From positions 16,868,993 through 16,932,992 of the forward strand of contig OX442416.1 in NCBI GenBank assembly GCA_949361645.1: 64,000 bases of DNA, in the 5' to 3' direction. The notes below the pieces were generated by a model. The model made no database searches. It was not told where the DNA came from and worked only from the letters and a program-made list of their open reading frames with translations. Below are positions 23,701-37,100 of this stretch, in pieces. The translations under genes and the position numbers were made by a program. Position 1 is the first letter of the stretch. The number at the start of each line of letters is the position of its first letter. Source of the DNA: Spongilla lacustris (taxonomy: Eukaryota; Porifera; Demospongiae; Spongillida; Spongillidae).

Positions 23701-25547
23701 GCAGGGGAGACCAGGGCTGGTTGTCACAGGGTTGGTTGTCGCAAATTTGATATCTTTACAAACAGGTGATAAAAATATGTAATGTAGACTTGAAATGTAG
23801 GTAGTAATACGCTGTGCTTAAATACAAAAATCTAGAACCATCTCATGTGGAATATATTTTGCAGAGTTTTTCTATACAAACTATTATGTTGCAATCAAAT
23901 AATGGCATAACGTAGTTTTAATAATCAATACATGGGTTTGCTTGTACATGGAACCCAAAAACCTATTCCATTCGAGCAACAAATATTATTTTACGTACCG
24001 TCATGACGGGAATGGGAGGGCGTGGGGTCAGTTGTCACAATCAACCAAGTGATAATTTTACTTGTCTTTAGAAAATGCCTCGAAACATCCAGAGAAAGGC
24101 ACAAAGAGCTAGGTTGTGCGAATTCAGATGCAATGCTGTGTGCTGTTCGCCAGGTGAATCTGCCCGAGGTACAGCTAGAGACTTCGGAATTATCAAACTT
24201 TGTTTCGATGCAAATTCACTGATGTAAAAATAGCTGTGCATCATGGCGAGCCTTGTCCCATGGTTAGCTGGGTATCAAGAAAATGATTTTATGCCTTAGC
24301 TTTACTAGAGGAAGAGCTTGTTCGGTTCGGTTTCTACAATAGGGAAAAGTATTCCACCTTTTTTTACGTTTCCTCATGTACACTTTTTTGGCCAATGCAG
24401 CAAATGAAGTGCTAATCCATCTGGTTGGATGTCAGAAGGTATCTTTGTTTTGTTCTTTAAACACTTTGTTGAATTTGCTAAATGTACCTTGATCAATCAG
24501 TATATGGACCAATGAAGAAGTAGATTAATAGTGCAAGCGATTCTTGGATGCTGAATAACCCTGTAAAGGCTATGACAATTTATAACATTCCAGAATTTTG
24601 GCACTTTCTTTTCCTCGTGCAGCAACTCCAAATAACATTATGGCAGCAGGATTCAAAATGGCTGGAATATCACCTGAATTGGTAGAGATGTATTCCAGGA
24701 GGCTGACTTTGCCACAGCTTTCACCACATGGCACTTTCATTCTCTCTAGCAAGTGAATCTGATGCTAATCCAGAAGTGTCCATTGGTATAAGCAGTGAGA
24801 CTATTAGTAATAATTGTGTACCTACACCACAAAGGATAATTTATGAGCATTCTGCTCTAACTGCAAGACCTGACCTACATGTAGTTGATGAAATTCCATG
24901 CATAGTTGCTCCTCCTGGCATACCTGTACCTCTTGGTCTCTGCTCTACCAGCTATGCTTCCCAGCACATATCAGTCCCTTGAAAATGTGTGATCTTTTAC
25001 AAAAGCAGCACTGCACAAAAAAGCTGCAAGTAAGTAGCTAGATCATGGATTTTTGTACAGATTCTTTTGTAATGGCAGCTTTAGCAACAAAAAAGGGAAG
25101 GGCTCAATGAAGAAGAATCAGCAACTTACCATAGATAGAAGAGGAAAGGTTAGGGCTACCAAGCAAACAACCACCCAGACAAGCGGAGAAGGATAGGGAA
25201 CTGAGGAAACTACCATACAGGCAGGAGGAAGAGAAAAGGAAACTCATATATCATGATGTTTTGGAACTGATATGTTACCAGTATAAATGGTAGGAGAGAA
25301 CAAAATTATTGTAGGCCTATGTGTACAGGACAAGTGACAACCAACTGGGCATGGGGCAGGTTGTCACAATGGTACCCTATATTTTCATCTTTAATTTTGT
25401 AAATGTGGTTGCTTCAAAAAATAAACTGAAATAGCTAAAGTGTGCATAGATGATGTTCTTTAATTATGAAATAATATAATTGGCACTTTTCAAAATCATG
25501 GGGTAATATGAAGCACAAAAATTGTGACAACCGGCCCTGGTCTCCCC
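23701..25547 (+). mobile_element. Decayed pogo/Tigger-like (Tc1-mariner superfamily) transposon
   Basis: Terminal inverted repeats start GGGGAGACCAGGGCYGGTTG and continue to TCACA (25 bp, one mismatch) at 23,703–23,728 and 25,522–25,547. TA lies on both sides (23,699–23,700 and 25,548–25,549), the target duplication expected for this superfamily. Inside, about 24,075–24,220 carries a psq-type helix-turn-helix relic ('PRNIQRKAQRA', then 'GESARGTARDFGI'). About 24,625–24,690 reads 'TPNNIMAAGFKMAGISP', like the conserved C-terminal 'NI..GF...GI.P' of DDE_1 transposases. The central catalytic region is missing or unreadable, so the element is non-autonomous. The word GGTTGTCACA recurs at 23,729, 24,030, 25,350 and 25,525. 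Confidence 0.75.
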
Positions 25548-25549
25548 TA

Positions 25550-25999
25550 GTGACCTCACTGCTTATTTCACTCTGCTTGTCTGAAGTGGCAGTGGAACAT
25601 CTGTATCAGTACCATGATGCCCGAAAACTTTTGATGGCTGAGGCACACAGCCACATTCTGTCTCCTGAAATCATTTGTATGGTCGTGGTCTTAGAAAGGA
25701 GTGTCTTCAGGAGCAGCTGCTGAGGCCTCTGAGATAAGTAAGCACAACAGTAATGATGGCAAGTGTGGAGATTTAGGATGGGTTCGTATCCCTTCAGTTG
25801 GGGAGACCTATGGTGTGTGGGGTCAAGAGGCTGTGAAGAGTTTTGCTCAGTTGACATCACGGCTGGCAATCACCTGCTCCAAGCCAAAGTCTGTCATCAC
25901 ACGCAACCTATATAGCAGATTAAACACCTGCCTTGTTAAATCAGTGCATGGCATTGGACTGTGCCCCTACGAACTGTCCTATGTTCTTTGCTTGCTTTA
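25550..25999 (+). pseudogene. Retroelement C-terminal tail relic
   Basis: The frame at 25,701–25,999 reads 'AAAEASEISKHNSNDGKCG', then 'LGWVRIPSVGETYGVWGQEA', then 'FAQLTSRLAI' and ends near 'YSRLNTCLVKSV'. The pattern 'K...A...LGWV.VPL.VETYG.WG.EA' and 'SRLA' is the conserved end of a reverse-transcriptase ORF family common in sponge genomes (from memory). It continues the relic at 22.5–23.7 kb, from which it is separated by the inserted pogo-like element. Confidence 0.65.
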
Positions 26000-27197
26000 A
26001 TATCTAATGTATCTATTATGTATGTACTTGTATACAATAAAATTAGAATTGGTGATGTAGAATTTGTTGACAGAAATTGAGTAAAAAGTAAGAGAAATAG
26101 GGATTATGATATGGAAGCTATACAATCATTATACTATAAATATTACACTTCTGCATTTAACATATGTAACAGGTAGATTTGATATATAATGTAGGTCTGT
26201 AATATTTATATAATTTCCTTAATTCCTTGTTTCCTTACGTTTAATCCTACATTACCAATTTCATTTCAAGTAATATTTTTTTCATCTATCCTGAGTGTGT
26301 CTGGGAGCGCGACATATGTGACAACACAGAGAAGGTTTCTGGCCACAATGGTTAACTGTATGACCACAAGCTAGTCTAGGAGGAACCCACTTTTATGGCT
26401 TTTAAAGCCATTGTGAACTATGCACGGGTACTTGTACCTAACACATTCGGCAGTAAGTTTCTATTTTTCTATTTTGTTACGTGACAAAGATAAGGTGCAA
26501 TGAACCTCTTATTCGGAGAGAATTGATTGTAGGAACGAGTGGGCATTATCTCTGTACGCTCTGTTGTCTGCAGTTTCACTACACTCGCTACAGTCCAATT
26601 GGAAATAGTGGAATCGGGAGTTTTGCTATTCAGAGTCACGACACTTCAAATCCTACATATTATATAAAAATAATATAATTTTAATATAATATGTACTCAT
26701 AATAAAATAAGTAACTTGCAATAAAAATAATAATAATTTAAATATATAATTACAATTTAAACACACAACACAATGTCAAACACATACTCTAGATAGAATG
26801 GCCCTGGAATGAGCTCTTATTAGGATCAAGTTTAATCTGCCATAGATCAGATTTGTAAATATGTACTTGTACCTAAATACATGCGCCTTTTTGTCATGCG
26901 ATGCCGGCATATGCATGTAAGTGTACATGCATGTACAGTAGATACATCTGTATCAGTTCATACCAAATTGTACCTACCATTCTGCCTCTACACGATGTCG
27001 TGCTAAGCACAATTCTCCACTTTTGTTCATTTTTCCTCTCCCCTTCTCTCCTATCCCTACCTTCCCTCTCCTCCATCTCTCTCCATTGACTCCCTAGCTA
27101 CCTCTCCTCCCTTCCTTCCCCTCCTCAGGTACATATATGTCCCTCCAACTCTTATATACATCTGTATTCAGCTCCCTCAGCAAACTCTTGTAATTAT

Positions 27198-27228
<31 letters not shown>

Positions 27229-27660
27229 GGGGGAGAGAGCTAGGACAACAGTTCAGTAACAGTTCCGATGCTGAAGGTGGGTGTGCAATGGATTTTGGGT
27301 TGGATGGGGGGGGGGGGGGGGGGACTTGGAGCACAATTGTAGAAACTGAAGGGTCAGGTGCAAAAACTGGGGTGGTTGTGACGAATACAATTTAATAAAA
27401 ACTCTGCGTCTGTGCCCCCTTCCCGCGCAAAGCGCAAAAGGTGTTCATGAAACGTACGTCATGGTTACACAGTTTTTAATACACTACCGCTAAACTTTCG
27501 CCGCGCGCCAATCGTATAGAACTGTTTAATAAACGGTAATGCCGCAGTGGTTCCCATGCATGTTGCACGTTCATACAATGGGAATTCTATTATCTACATG
27601 TAAAGGATGTATATACAAGCAGTCAGTATACAAATGACCGATAAATGAACACACTATATA
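26000..27660. other. Non-coding AT-rich stretch with G tracts
   Basis: No gene recognised. Holds AT-rich sequence (26,650–26,760), a pyrimidine-rich block (27,030–27,130), a (TG)n followed by about 22 G at 27,197–27,232, and another run of about 18 G at 27,306. Confidence 0.5.
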
Positions 27661-27668
27661 TATAATTA

Positions 27669-28454
27669 TATGGGAAATTGCGCTTCGCATTTATATATAA
27701 AATGTTATAAAATTGCCTTGCGTCTGAATCACTATAACTTCCAAACGATTAAAGCTATCAACATCCTATTTTCAACACTTCATACCACACCATTTCTGTG
27801 TGATAAAGTACATTTTGGGGTCTTGCACTTGCTCCGTGCCAGTATTATAACGTTCGATACCCCGCTTGGTTCAAACCCTCTGTAACTTTCGGTAGGAGTA
27901 ATGAAATCACTTCAAATTCGGTTTGTAGCTGTTCGTTGATTTTTATGCCATCCGTTACGGAGATACAGTTGAACAAACTACGTACACGTTTTCCCGCTTG
28001 ATTCGCGCCAATGTTATAATCCCCGCCTCCCCATACATTGAGCGGAACGCAATTTGCCCAAATCATTGGCGCGAATCGAGCGCGAAAATGGGCACGTAGT
28101 TTGTTCAACTGTATCTCCGTAATGGATGGCATAAAAATCAACGAACAGAACAAATCGATAGGTATAGGACCTTTCCCCCTACAAACCGAATTTGAAGCGA
28201 ATTGATTACTCCTACCGAAAGTTATGGCGGGTTTGAACCCAGTGGGGTATCGAACGTTGCAATACTGACACGGAGCAAGCGCAAGACTCCAAAATGTGTT
28301 TTACCATAGAGAAATGGTGCAGTATGAAGTGTTGAGAATAGGAAAGTGATAGCGTTAACTGTTCGGAAGTTATAGCAAATCAAACGTAATGCATTTTTAT
28401 TATACTTTTTTTATAATAAACGCTAGGTCCCTTTTCTCGTAAACTTTCCCATAT
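27669..28454. mobile_element. Palindromic MITE of the foldback family, about 790 bp
   Basis: The left half (27,669–28,040) and right half (28,050–28,454) are imperfect reverse complements. TATGGGAAA at the left end pairs with TTTCCCATA at the right. Inner blocks also pair: ACTATAACTTCCAAACG with the inverse of GTTCGGAAGTTATAG, and TTCGCGCCAATGTTATAATC with the inverse of CATTGGCGCGAATCG. The halves are the same end module found in the big elements at 1–6.5 kb and 29–39 kb. It lies in TA-rich sequence. The short minus frame at 27,845–28,153 is a by-product. Confidence 0.75.
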
Positions 28455-28974
28455 ATTATATTATTTTGTATACACTATTGCAGTATCACAATGAATGAAC
28501 GTACCTTGGGACGCTGATATTTACCGGCGAGCGAGTTATATAATTACACACGAAGAAGTGAAGAAAGTAGATGCTTATGATAAGGCGTGTTTCGGGTACC
28601 GCGCCCTATTTTGAATTAGTGATATCCTATGTCACGTCCGAAACCAATTATATATCTAAGAAGGGTGTGGTTTAATTTGTTTCATGCAAGGACATTGTGG
28701 CGACTTTGAAACAAAAGCTGCGTTCGTAAAGCGATGGTCTTTGCGGATCTCCAGTTTCAATTCATTCTCATCATCATTACAATGCGGATCGGTAAATCCA
28801 TGCAGTCAGCTCTCTCTCCATCTCCCTCGCTTTCTCTCCCTCCCCCTCACTCCGTCCCTTCATTATATCCCGGCAGTACTTTAACCTAGTTCTATAGCTA
28901 GCACTGGTTCATTGTATACTATTTCATCACACGTGTGTCTCAGTTTCAATATAATATATATATTATATATATAT
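28455..28974. other. Spacer, no gene recognised
   Basis: Short stretch between two palindromic elements. A 66-codon plus frame at 28,684 contains a pyrimidine-rich run and has no recognisable match. Confidence 0.5.
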
Positions 28975-29628
28975 GGAACGTTCTATGCGATTTTGATGCT
29001 TGTGAATTTATATATATAGCATCCAATTCAAAGCGCTATATCTTCCACACGGTTTAAGCTCTTGACTTCCTATTTTCAGCACTTCATACTACACCATTTC
29101 TCTATGCTAAAATATATTTTGGGGTCTTGCACTTACTCTGTGCCAGGATTGCAACGTCCGATACCCCACCGGGTTCAAACCCACCATAACTTTCGGTAGG
29201 AGTAATCAAATCGCTTCAAATTCGGTTTGTAGGTAGGGAGGTCTTATACCTATTGATTTGTTCTGTTCGTTAATTTTCATGCCATCCGTTACGGAGAAAC
29301 AGCTGTGCAAAGTAAGTACACGTTTCCCGCTCGAATCGCGCCTTTATATGTGCACGGAACAGTTTCCATTCTCCGGAGTGCATAATATTTAACTATTCCT
29401 ATAGGGCACACCTATAAGGTCACCAAACAATTGGGCGGCTGAATTGTAGTGCTTGTTACGGTTGTTTTTCGGTGTAGATAAACGATATGGTGACGTATAA
29501 CACGAGTGAAGGCGAGCTCGTCGAGTTTCACTGAATCAGTCGGCGGATGAGTTCGAACTGTACGAATACGACGATCGATATTCAAAATACATTGGACGAG
29601 GATGGAGAGATTGAGAAAGGTAGTGATG

Positions 29629-32600
29629 GCGGTCGTACCACTGACGATGGTGGTTGTGTTAGTGATAGGGAGTGAGCAGCCCCTAAATTACCAAAAGAGC
29701 CACCAGCCACACCCCCACATAGCCAGGGGCTAATGGGGCTAGGCCCTTCACTGCAAGTTCCCTCAGCAGCCCTGGGGCCAAAGAGGCCATCCCCACACAG
29801 CAGAACCACAAGCCCCCTTACTGCAAGTGCACACTATATACCTTTGGAACCATTAAGCCCCATGCTGCAATTTAAATTATTAATAATAGCCTCACATTCC
29901 AAATAGTGGAGCCAACAAGTGGAATTAACAGGCCCCATAATTCTAGCAAGGGAGCCACCAGCTAAGCTGGTCAATGGACGCGTCCACAATGCCAGTGGAG
30001 ACACCACCCCTCTCGCAGATAGATAATCAGACCCCGCACTGCCAGCAGGGATGTAGCCCCCACAATAATGCCAGGGAGATGCCAGCGCTCAGGCTGCAAA
30101 TGGAATCAGCATCCCCAACCATTTCAGGGGAGCCATGAAGTACATGTACCAACAACACGTGATGACCTCACTAACAGATCAACCATTAGCCCTCACTCCG
30201 CAAGTGGACTTAACAGGCCCCACACCCAGGGGCTAACTCCCCCCCCCCCCCCCCCCCCCCCTTTCGTTCAATGCAAGTTGAGTCAGCTGAGACCCCCCAC
30301 ACAGTAGAACAACCAGCCCCCTCACCGCAAGCTCATGAAAAATAGCAGCGGAACCTGTAAAGTCTACACTGCAACTGAACTTAATAGCCTCACACTGCAG
30401 TCAGCAGCCCATGGAACCACTCTTACAGAACACCCTCAGCTACCCAGGGCTAATGGCGTAGCCTCCACAGTGTCAGTCATGACGCCACCCCAAGTTGAGT
30501 CAGCAGCCCCCACACAAACAAAGGCCTGTAGGGCCAGCTCCACACAATAGAACCACCAGCCCCTCTCTGCTCACTTCAAATGGAGCCACTAGACCCTCTA
30601 CCAGTATACACTGCAAGTCCAGACAGCAGCCCACATCAGTGGAGCCCTCTCACAGATGGAGCCCAGCAAGGAAGTACCAGCTGCCACACAACCAGTGGTT
30701 AATCGAGCCCCCAGAATAATGCCAGTGGAGAAACCAGCCCTCGCACTGCAAATGGATTCAGCAACCCCAAAAATTTCAGGGGAACCTGGAACTACATGTA
30801 TATGTACTTGCCCCCGCTACCTGTCCTTCAGTGAAAGAGGGGCCAATCAGCCAATGGGACATTACAACCACCAACCCTCCTCATTGGTCAGGGGACATGT
30901 ACCAAGAACAACTTAACAGGCCCACCACACACTGGTGCCAGCCCTTGCCCCCCCCCCCCCCCCCCCCCCCCCCCACCCCCCCTCTTCTCACTACCTGTCC
31001 TTTACTGCAAGTTGCATCAGCAATCCAGGGGCCAATGGGGCCAAAAACTACCACTCCCCCTCACTGCAATCACACACTACGTACCTTTGGAACCAACCAA
31101 TAACCCAAGTGAAATCAACACTGCAAAACCTGACCCCCACACTACCAGCAAGGGAGCACCAGCTGCCACACAACCAGAGGATCAATGTGGCCCCCACTTA
31201 ATGCCAGTGGAGAAGGCAGCCCTCACACTGCAAATGGAGTCAGTAACCCCATGCATGTAACAATTTCAGGGGACATGTGCATGTACGCACATGTACCAAT
31301 GGAATCATACATGCCCCACCAATGGAACCAGTGGAACGTTTAGCCCTCACAGCAAGTGAACTTATTACTTAGCAGTCCCCACAACACCCCCTCCCACTAC
31401 CTGTCCTTCACTGAACGAGGGGGCTAATGGAACCATCCCCACACAGTACAACTACCAGCCTTCCTCATAGCAAGCCAATGGAACCATTAACTCCCAAGCT
31501 GCAATTGAACTTAATAACCTCACACTGCAAGTCCAGTCAAAAGCGCTGCACAACCAGTGGAGCCACCAGCCCTTCCACATATGGTGTTATTAGACCATTC
31601 ACTGCCAGCAGGAGGGACAATGGGGCCCCCATAACAATGCTCATTGACCCTGGTTCAAGATACATTGGTCAAGGATGATGGCGGTCGTACCACTGACGAT
31701 GGTGGTTGTGTTAGTGACAGGGAGTGAGCAGCCCCTAAATTACCAAGAGCCACCAGCCCCACCCCCACATAGCCAGGGGCTAATGGGGCTAGGCCCTTCA
31801 CTGCAAGTTCCCTCAGCAGCCCTGGGGCCAAAGAGGCCATCCCCACACAGCAGAACCACAAGCCCCCTTACTGCAAGTGCACACTATATACCTTTGGAAA
31901 CATTAAGCCCCATGCTGCAATTTAAATTATTAATAATAGCCTCACATTCCAAATAGTGGAGCCAACAAGTGGAATTAACAGGCCCCATAATTCCAGTAAG
32001 GGAGCCACCAGCTAACCTGGTCAATGGAGCTAGCGTCCACAATGCTAGTGGAGACACCAGCCCTCTCGCAGACAGATCATCAGACCCCCACACTGCCAGC
32101 AGGGATGTAGCCCCCACAATAATGCCAGTGGAGATGCCAGCCCTCAGGCTGCAAATGGAATCAGCATCCCCAACAATTTCAGGGGAGCCATGAACTACAT
32201 GTACCAACAACACGTGATGACCTCACTAACAGATCAACCATTAGCCCTCACTCCTCAAGTGGACTTAACAGGCCCCACACCCAGGGGCCAACCCCCCCCC
32301 CCCCCCCCCCCCTCCTTTCGTTCAATGCAAGATGCAAGTTGAGTCAGCTGAGAACCCCCGACCCCCCACATAGTAGAACAACCAGCCCCCTCACCGCAAG
32401 CTCATGAACAATAGCAGCAGAACCTGTAAAGTCTACACTGCAACTGAACTTAATAGCCGCAGTCAGCAGCCCATGGAATCATTCTTACAGAACACCCTCA
32501 GCTACCCAGGGCCAATGGGGTGGCCTCCACAAAGTCAGTCAAGACGCCACCCCAAGTTGAGTCAGCAGCCTCCACTCAAACCAGGTCCTGTAGGGCCAGC

Positions 32601-33780
32601 TCCGCACAGTAGAACCACCAGCCCCTCTCTGCTCACTTCAAACGGAGCCACTAGACCCTCTACCAGTACACACTGCAAGTCTAAACAGCAGCCCACACCA
32701 GTGGAGCCCTCTCACAGATGGAGCCCAGCAAGGAAGTATCAGCTGCCACACAACCAGTGATCAATCGAGCCCCCAGAATAATGCCAGTGGAGAAACCAGC
32801 CCTCGCACTGCAAATGGATTCAGCAACCCCAAAAATTTCAGGGGAACCATGAACTACATGTATATGTACTTGCCCCCACTACCTGTCTTTCAATGAAAGA
32901 CGGGCCAATCAGCCAATGGGAAAGTACAACCACCAACCCTCCTCATTGGTCAGGGGACATGTACCAAGAACAACTTAACAGGCCCGCCACACATTGGTGC
33001 CAGCCCTTGCCCCCCCCCCCCCCCCCCCCCCCCCCCACCCCCCCTCTTCTCACTACCTGTCCTTTACTGTTAGTTGCGTCAGCAGACCAGGGGCCAATGG
33101 GGCCAAGAACTACCACTCCCCTTCACTGCAATCACACACTACGTACCTTTGGAACCTGCAACCAATAACCCAAGTAAAATCAATACTGCAAAACCTGACC
33201 CCCACATGTACACTGCCAGCAAGGGAGCACTAGCTGCCACACAACCAGAGGATCAATGTGGCCCCCACTTAATGCCAGTGGAGAAGGCAGCCCTCACACT
33301 GCAAATGGAGTCAGTAACCCCATGCAACAATTTCAGGGGACATGTGCATGTACGCACATGTACATGTACCAATGGAATCACACATGCACTCCTTCAAACA
33401 CTACCAATGGAACCAGTAGAACTTTTAGCCCTCACAGGAAGTGGACTTATTACTTAGCAGTCCCCACAACGCTCCCCCCCCCCCCCCACCACCTGTCCTT
33501 CACTGAAGGAGGGGACTAATGGGACCATCCCCACACAGTACAACTACCAGCCTTCCTCATATCAAGCCCATGGAACCATTAACTCCCACACTGCAAGTGA
33601 ACTTAATAACCTCACACTGCAAGTCCAGTCAAAAGCGCTGCACAACCAGTGGAGCCACCAGCCCTTTCACATATGGTGTTATCAGACCATTCACTGCCAG
33701 CAGTGGAGCTAGCAGCTGCACACAACCAGGGTCAATGGGGCCCCCCTAATAATGCCCATACTCTACAAATGGTTACCCTT
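29629..33780 (+). repeat. Two tandem units of about 2.05 kb (left arm of element 2)
   Basis: GCGGTCGTACCACTGACGAT begins at about 29,628 and again at about 31,681, and most following words recur in the same order (AGCAGCCCCTAAATTACC, CACTGCAAGTTCCCTCAGCA and so on). Each unit is itself built of degenerate 50–70 bp subrepeats with CACTGCAAGT and GAGCCACCAG, and contains several poly-C runs (30,240; 30,950; 32,293; 33,011; 33,475). Confidence 0.8.
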
Positions 33781-34113
33781 AATGTGTGGGTTACACTGGT
33801 AGTGAGGTAGTGAGGAGGCTGGTGACTTTGCTGAAAGTGTGGGGTCTGCTAACTTCACTTGGGAAGAAAGCAAGGTGTGATGCAAATATTGTTGCCTTTA
33901 TGGACTGTGCCTACGTGTACAATTTACATGCAGTTGTATACATGATGGCTCCTCTAAAAGTGTCCGGGTGCCAAGTCCATATGCAGTTTGGGGGGGGGAG
34001 GCTAGCTCCAGTGCTAAGTCCAATTGCAGTGAGGGCTAATGGTTCCACTGGTACCATGTGTTGTGTTAGGAGCAGGGAAGCAGGGAATGTGTGGCTCTGT
34101 TGGTACATGTAGT

Positions 34114-37100
34114 TCAGGGGGCTGGGGTCTCCACTGGCATTATTGTGGGGTGACTCCTGGTTATGTGGCAGCTGATGGCTGACTGGACTTGCAGTGTGTC
34201 TAGTGGCTCCATTTGAAGTGAGCAGAGAGGGGCTGGTGGTTCTACTGTGCGGAGCTGGCCCCTACAGGCCCCTGTTTGTGTGGAGGCTGCTGATGCAACT
34301 TGGGGTGGCGTCTTCACTGGATTTGTGGAGGCAACCCCATTGGCCCTGGAATGGTTCCATAAGTCGTGCATGGGCTGCTGACTGCATGGACATGTGAGGC
34401 TATTAAGTTCAGTTGTAGGGAACACTTTACAGGTTCCACTGGTATTGTTCACGAGCTTGAGGTGAGGGGGCTGGTGGTTCATCCCAGTGGCCCCACAACT
34501 GCTGACTCAACTTACATGCAGCAATAGAAAGGTAGTGGGGGGGGGAGGGGGGGGCTGGTTCCAGTGCGTGGGACCTGCTAGGTCCACTTGCGGAGTGAGG
34601 GTTAATGGTTCATCTGGTAGTGAGGGCATGTGTTATCGATACATGTAGTTAGTGGCTCCCCTAAAATTGTTGGGGATGCCGACTCCATTTGCTGTGTGAT
34701 GGCTGGCATCTCCACTGGCATTATTGTGGGGACCACATTTCTGCTAGCAGTGTGGGGGTATGATAACTCTATTTGTGAGAAGACTGGTAGCTCCAATGTT
34801 TGTGTAGAGCTGCTTACAGGACAGGCTAAATGTTCCACTGGTTCCATTGGTAGTGTTTGAAGGGGGGTATGTGTGATTTCATTGGTACATGTGCGTACAT
34901 GCACATGTCCCCTGAAATTGTTGCATGGGGTTACTGACTCCATTTACAGTGTGAGGGCTGCCTTCTCCACTGGCATTAAGTGGGGGCCACATTGATCCTC
35001 TGGTTGTGTGGCAGCTGGTGCTCCCTTGCTGGCAGTGGGGGGGTCAGGTTTTGCAGTACTGATTTCACTTGGGTTATTGGTTGCAGGTTCCAAAGGTACG
35101 TAGTGTGTGATTGCAGTGAGGGGGAGTGGTAGTTCTTGGCCCCATTGGCCCCTGGTCTGCTGACGCAACTTGCAGTAAAGGACAGGTAGTGAGAAGAGGG
35201 GGGGTGGGGGGGGGAGGGGCAAGGGCTGGCACCAGTGTATGGTGGGCCTGTTAAGTTGTTCTTGGTACATGTCCCCTGACCAATTGGTGGTTGTACTGTC
35301 CCATTGGCTGATTGGCCCCTCTTTCATTGAAGGACAGGTAATGGGGGCAAGTACATATACATGTAGTTCATGGTTCCCCTGAAATTTTTGGGGTTGCTGA
35401 ATCCATTTGCAGTGCGAGGGATGGTTTCTCCACTGGCATCATTCTGGGAGCTCGATTAACCACTGGTTGTGTGGCAGCTGGTACTTCCTTGCTGGGCTCC
35501 ATCTGTGAGAGGGCTCCACAGGTGTGGGCTGCTGTCTGGACTTGCAGTGTGTACTGGTAGAGGGTCTAGTGGCTCCGTTTGAAGTGAGCAGAGAGGGGCT
35601 GGTGGTTCTATTGTGTGGAGCTGGCCCCAGGCCCTTGTTTGTGTGGGGGCTGCTGACTCAACTTGGGGTGGCGTCTTGACTGACTTTGTGGAGGCTACCC
35701 CATTGGCCCTGGGTAGCTGAGGGTGTTCTGTAAGAATGGTTCCATGGGCTGCTGACTGCGGCTATTAAGTTCAGTTGCAGTGTAGACTTTACAGATTCTG
35801 CTGCTATTGTTCATGAGCTTGCGGTGAGGGGGCTGGTTGTTCTACTATGTGGGGGGTCGGGGGTTCTCAGCTGACTCAACTTGCATTGAACGAAAGGGGG
35901 GGGGGGGGGGGGGGGTTGGCCCCTGGGTGTGGGGCCTGTTAAGTCAACTTGAGGAGTGAGGGCTAATGGTTGATCTGTTAGTTAGGTCATCACGTGTTAT
36001 TGGTACATGTAGTTCATGGCTCCCCTGAAATTGTTGGGGATGCTGATTCCATTTGCAGCCTGAGGGGGCTACATCCCTGCTGGCAGTGTGGGGGTCTGAT
36101 GATCTGTCTGCGAGAGGGCTGGTGTCTTCACTGGCATTGTGGACGCTAGCTCCATTGACCAGCTTAGCTGGTGGCTCTCTTACTGGAATTATGGGGCCTG
36201 TTAATTCCACTTGTTGGCTCCACTATTTGGAATGTGAGGCTATTATTAATAATTTAAATTGCAGCATGGGGCTTAATGGTTCCAAAGGTATATAGTGTGC
36301 ACTTGCAGTAAGGGGGCTTGTGGTTCTGCTGTGTGGGGATGGCCTCTTTGGCCCCAGGGCTGCTGAGGGAACTTGCAGTGAAGGGCCTAGCCCCATTAGC
36401 CCCTGGCTATGTGGGGGTGGGGCTGGTGGCTCTTTTGGTAATTTAGGGGCTGCTCACTCCCTGTCACTAACACAACCACCATCGTCAGTGGTACGACCGC
36501 CATCATCCTTGACCAATGTATCTTGAACCAGGGTCAATGAGCATTGTTATGGGGGCCCCATTGACCCTCCTGCTGGCAGTGAATGGTCTAATAACACCAT
36601 ATGTGGAAGGGCTGGTGGCTCCACTGGTTGTGCAGCGCTTTTGACTGGACTTGCAGTGTGAGGTTATTAAGTTCAATTGCAGCTTGGGAGTTAATGGTTC
36701 CATTGGCTTGCTATGAGGAAGGCTGGTAGTTGTACTGTGTGGGGATGGTCCCATTAGCCCCCTCGTTCAGTGAAGGACAGGTAGTGGGAGGGGGCGTTGT
36801 GGGGACTGCTAAGTAATAAGTTCACTTGCTGTGAGGGCTAAACGTTCCACTGGTTCCATTGGTGGGGCATGTGTGATTCCATTGGTACATGTGCGTACAT
36901 GCACATGTCCCCTGAAATTGTTGCATGGAGTTACTGACTCCATTTGCAGTGTGAGGGCTGCCTTCTCCACTGGCATTAAGTGGGGGCCACATTGATCCTC
37001 TGGTTGTGTGGCAGCTGGTGCTCCCTTGCTGGTAGTGTGGGGGTCAGGTTTTGCAGTATTGATTTCACTTGGGTTATTGGTTGGTTCCAAAGGTACGTAG

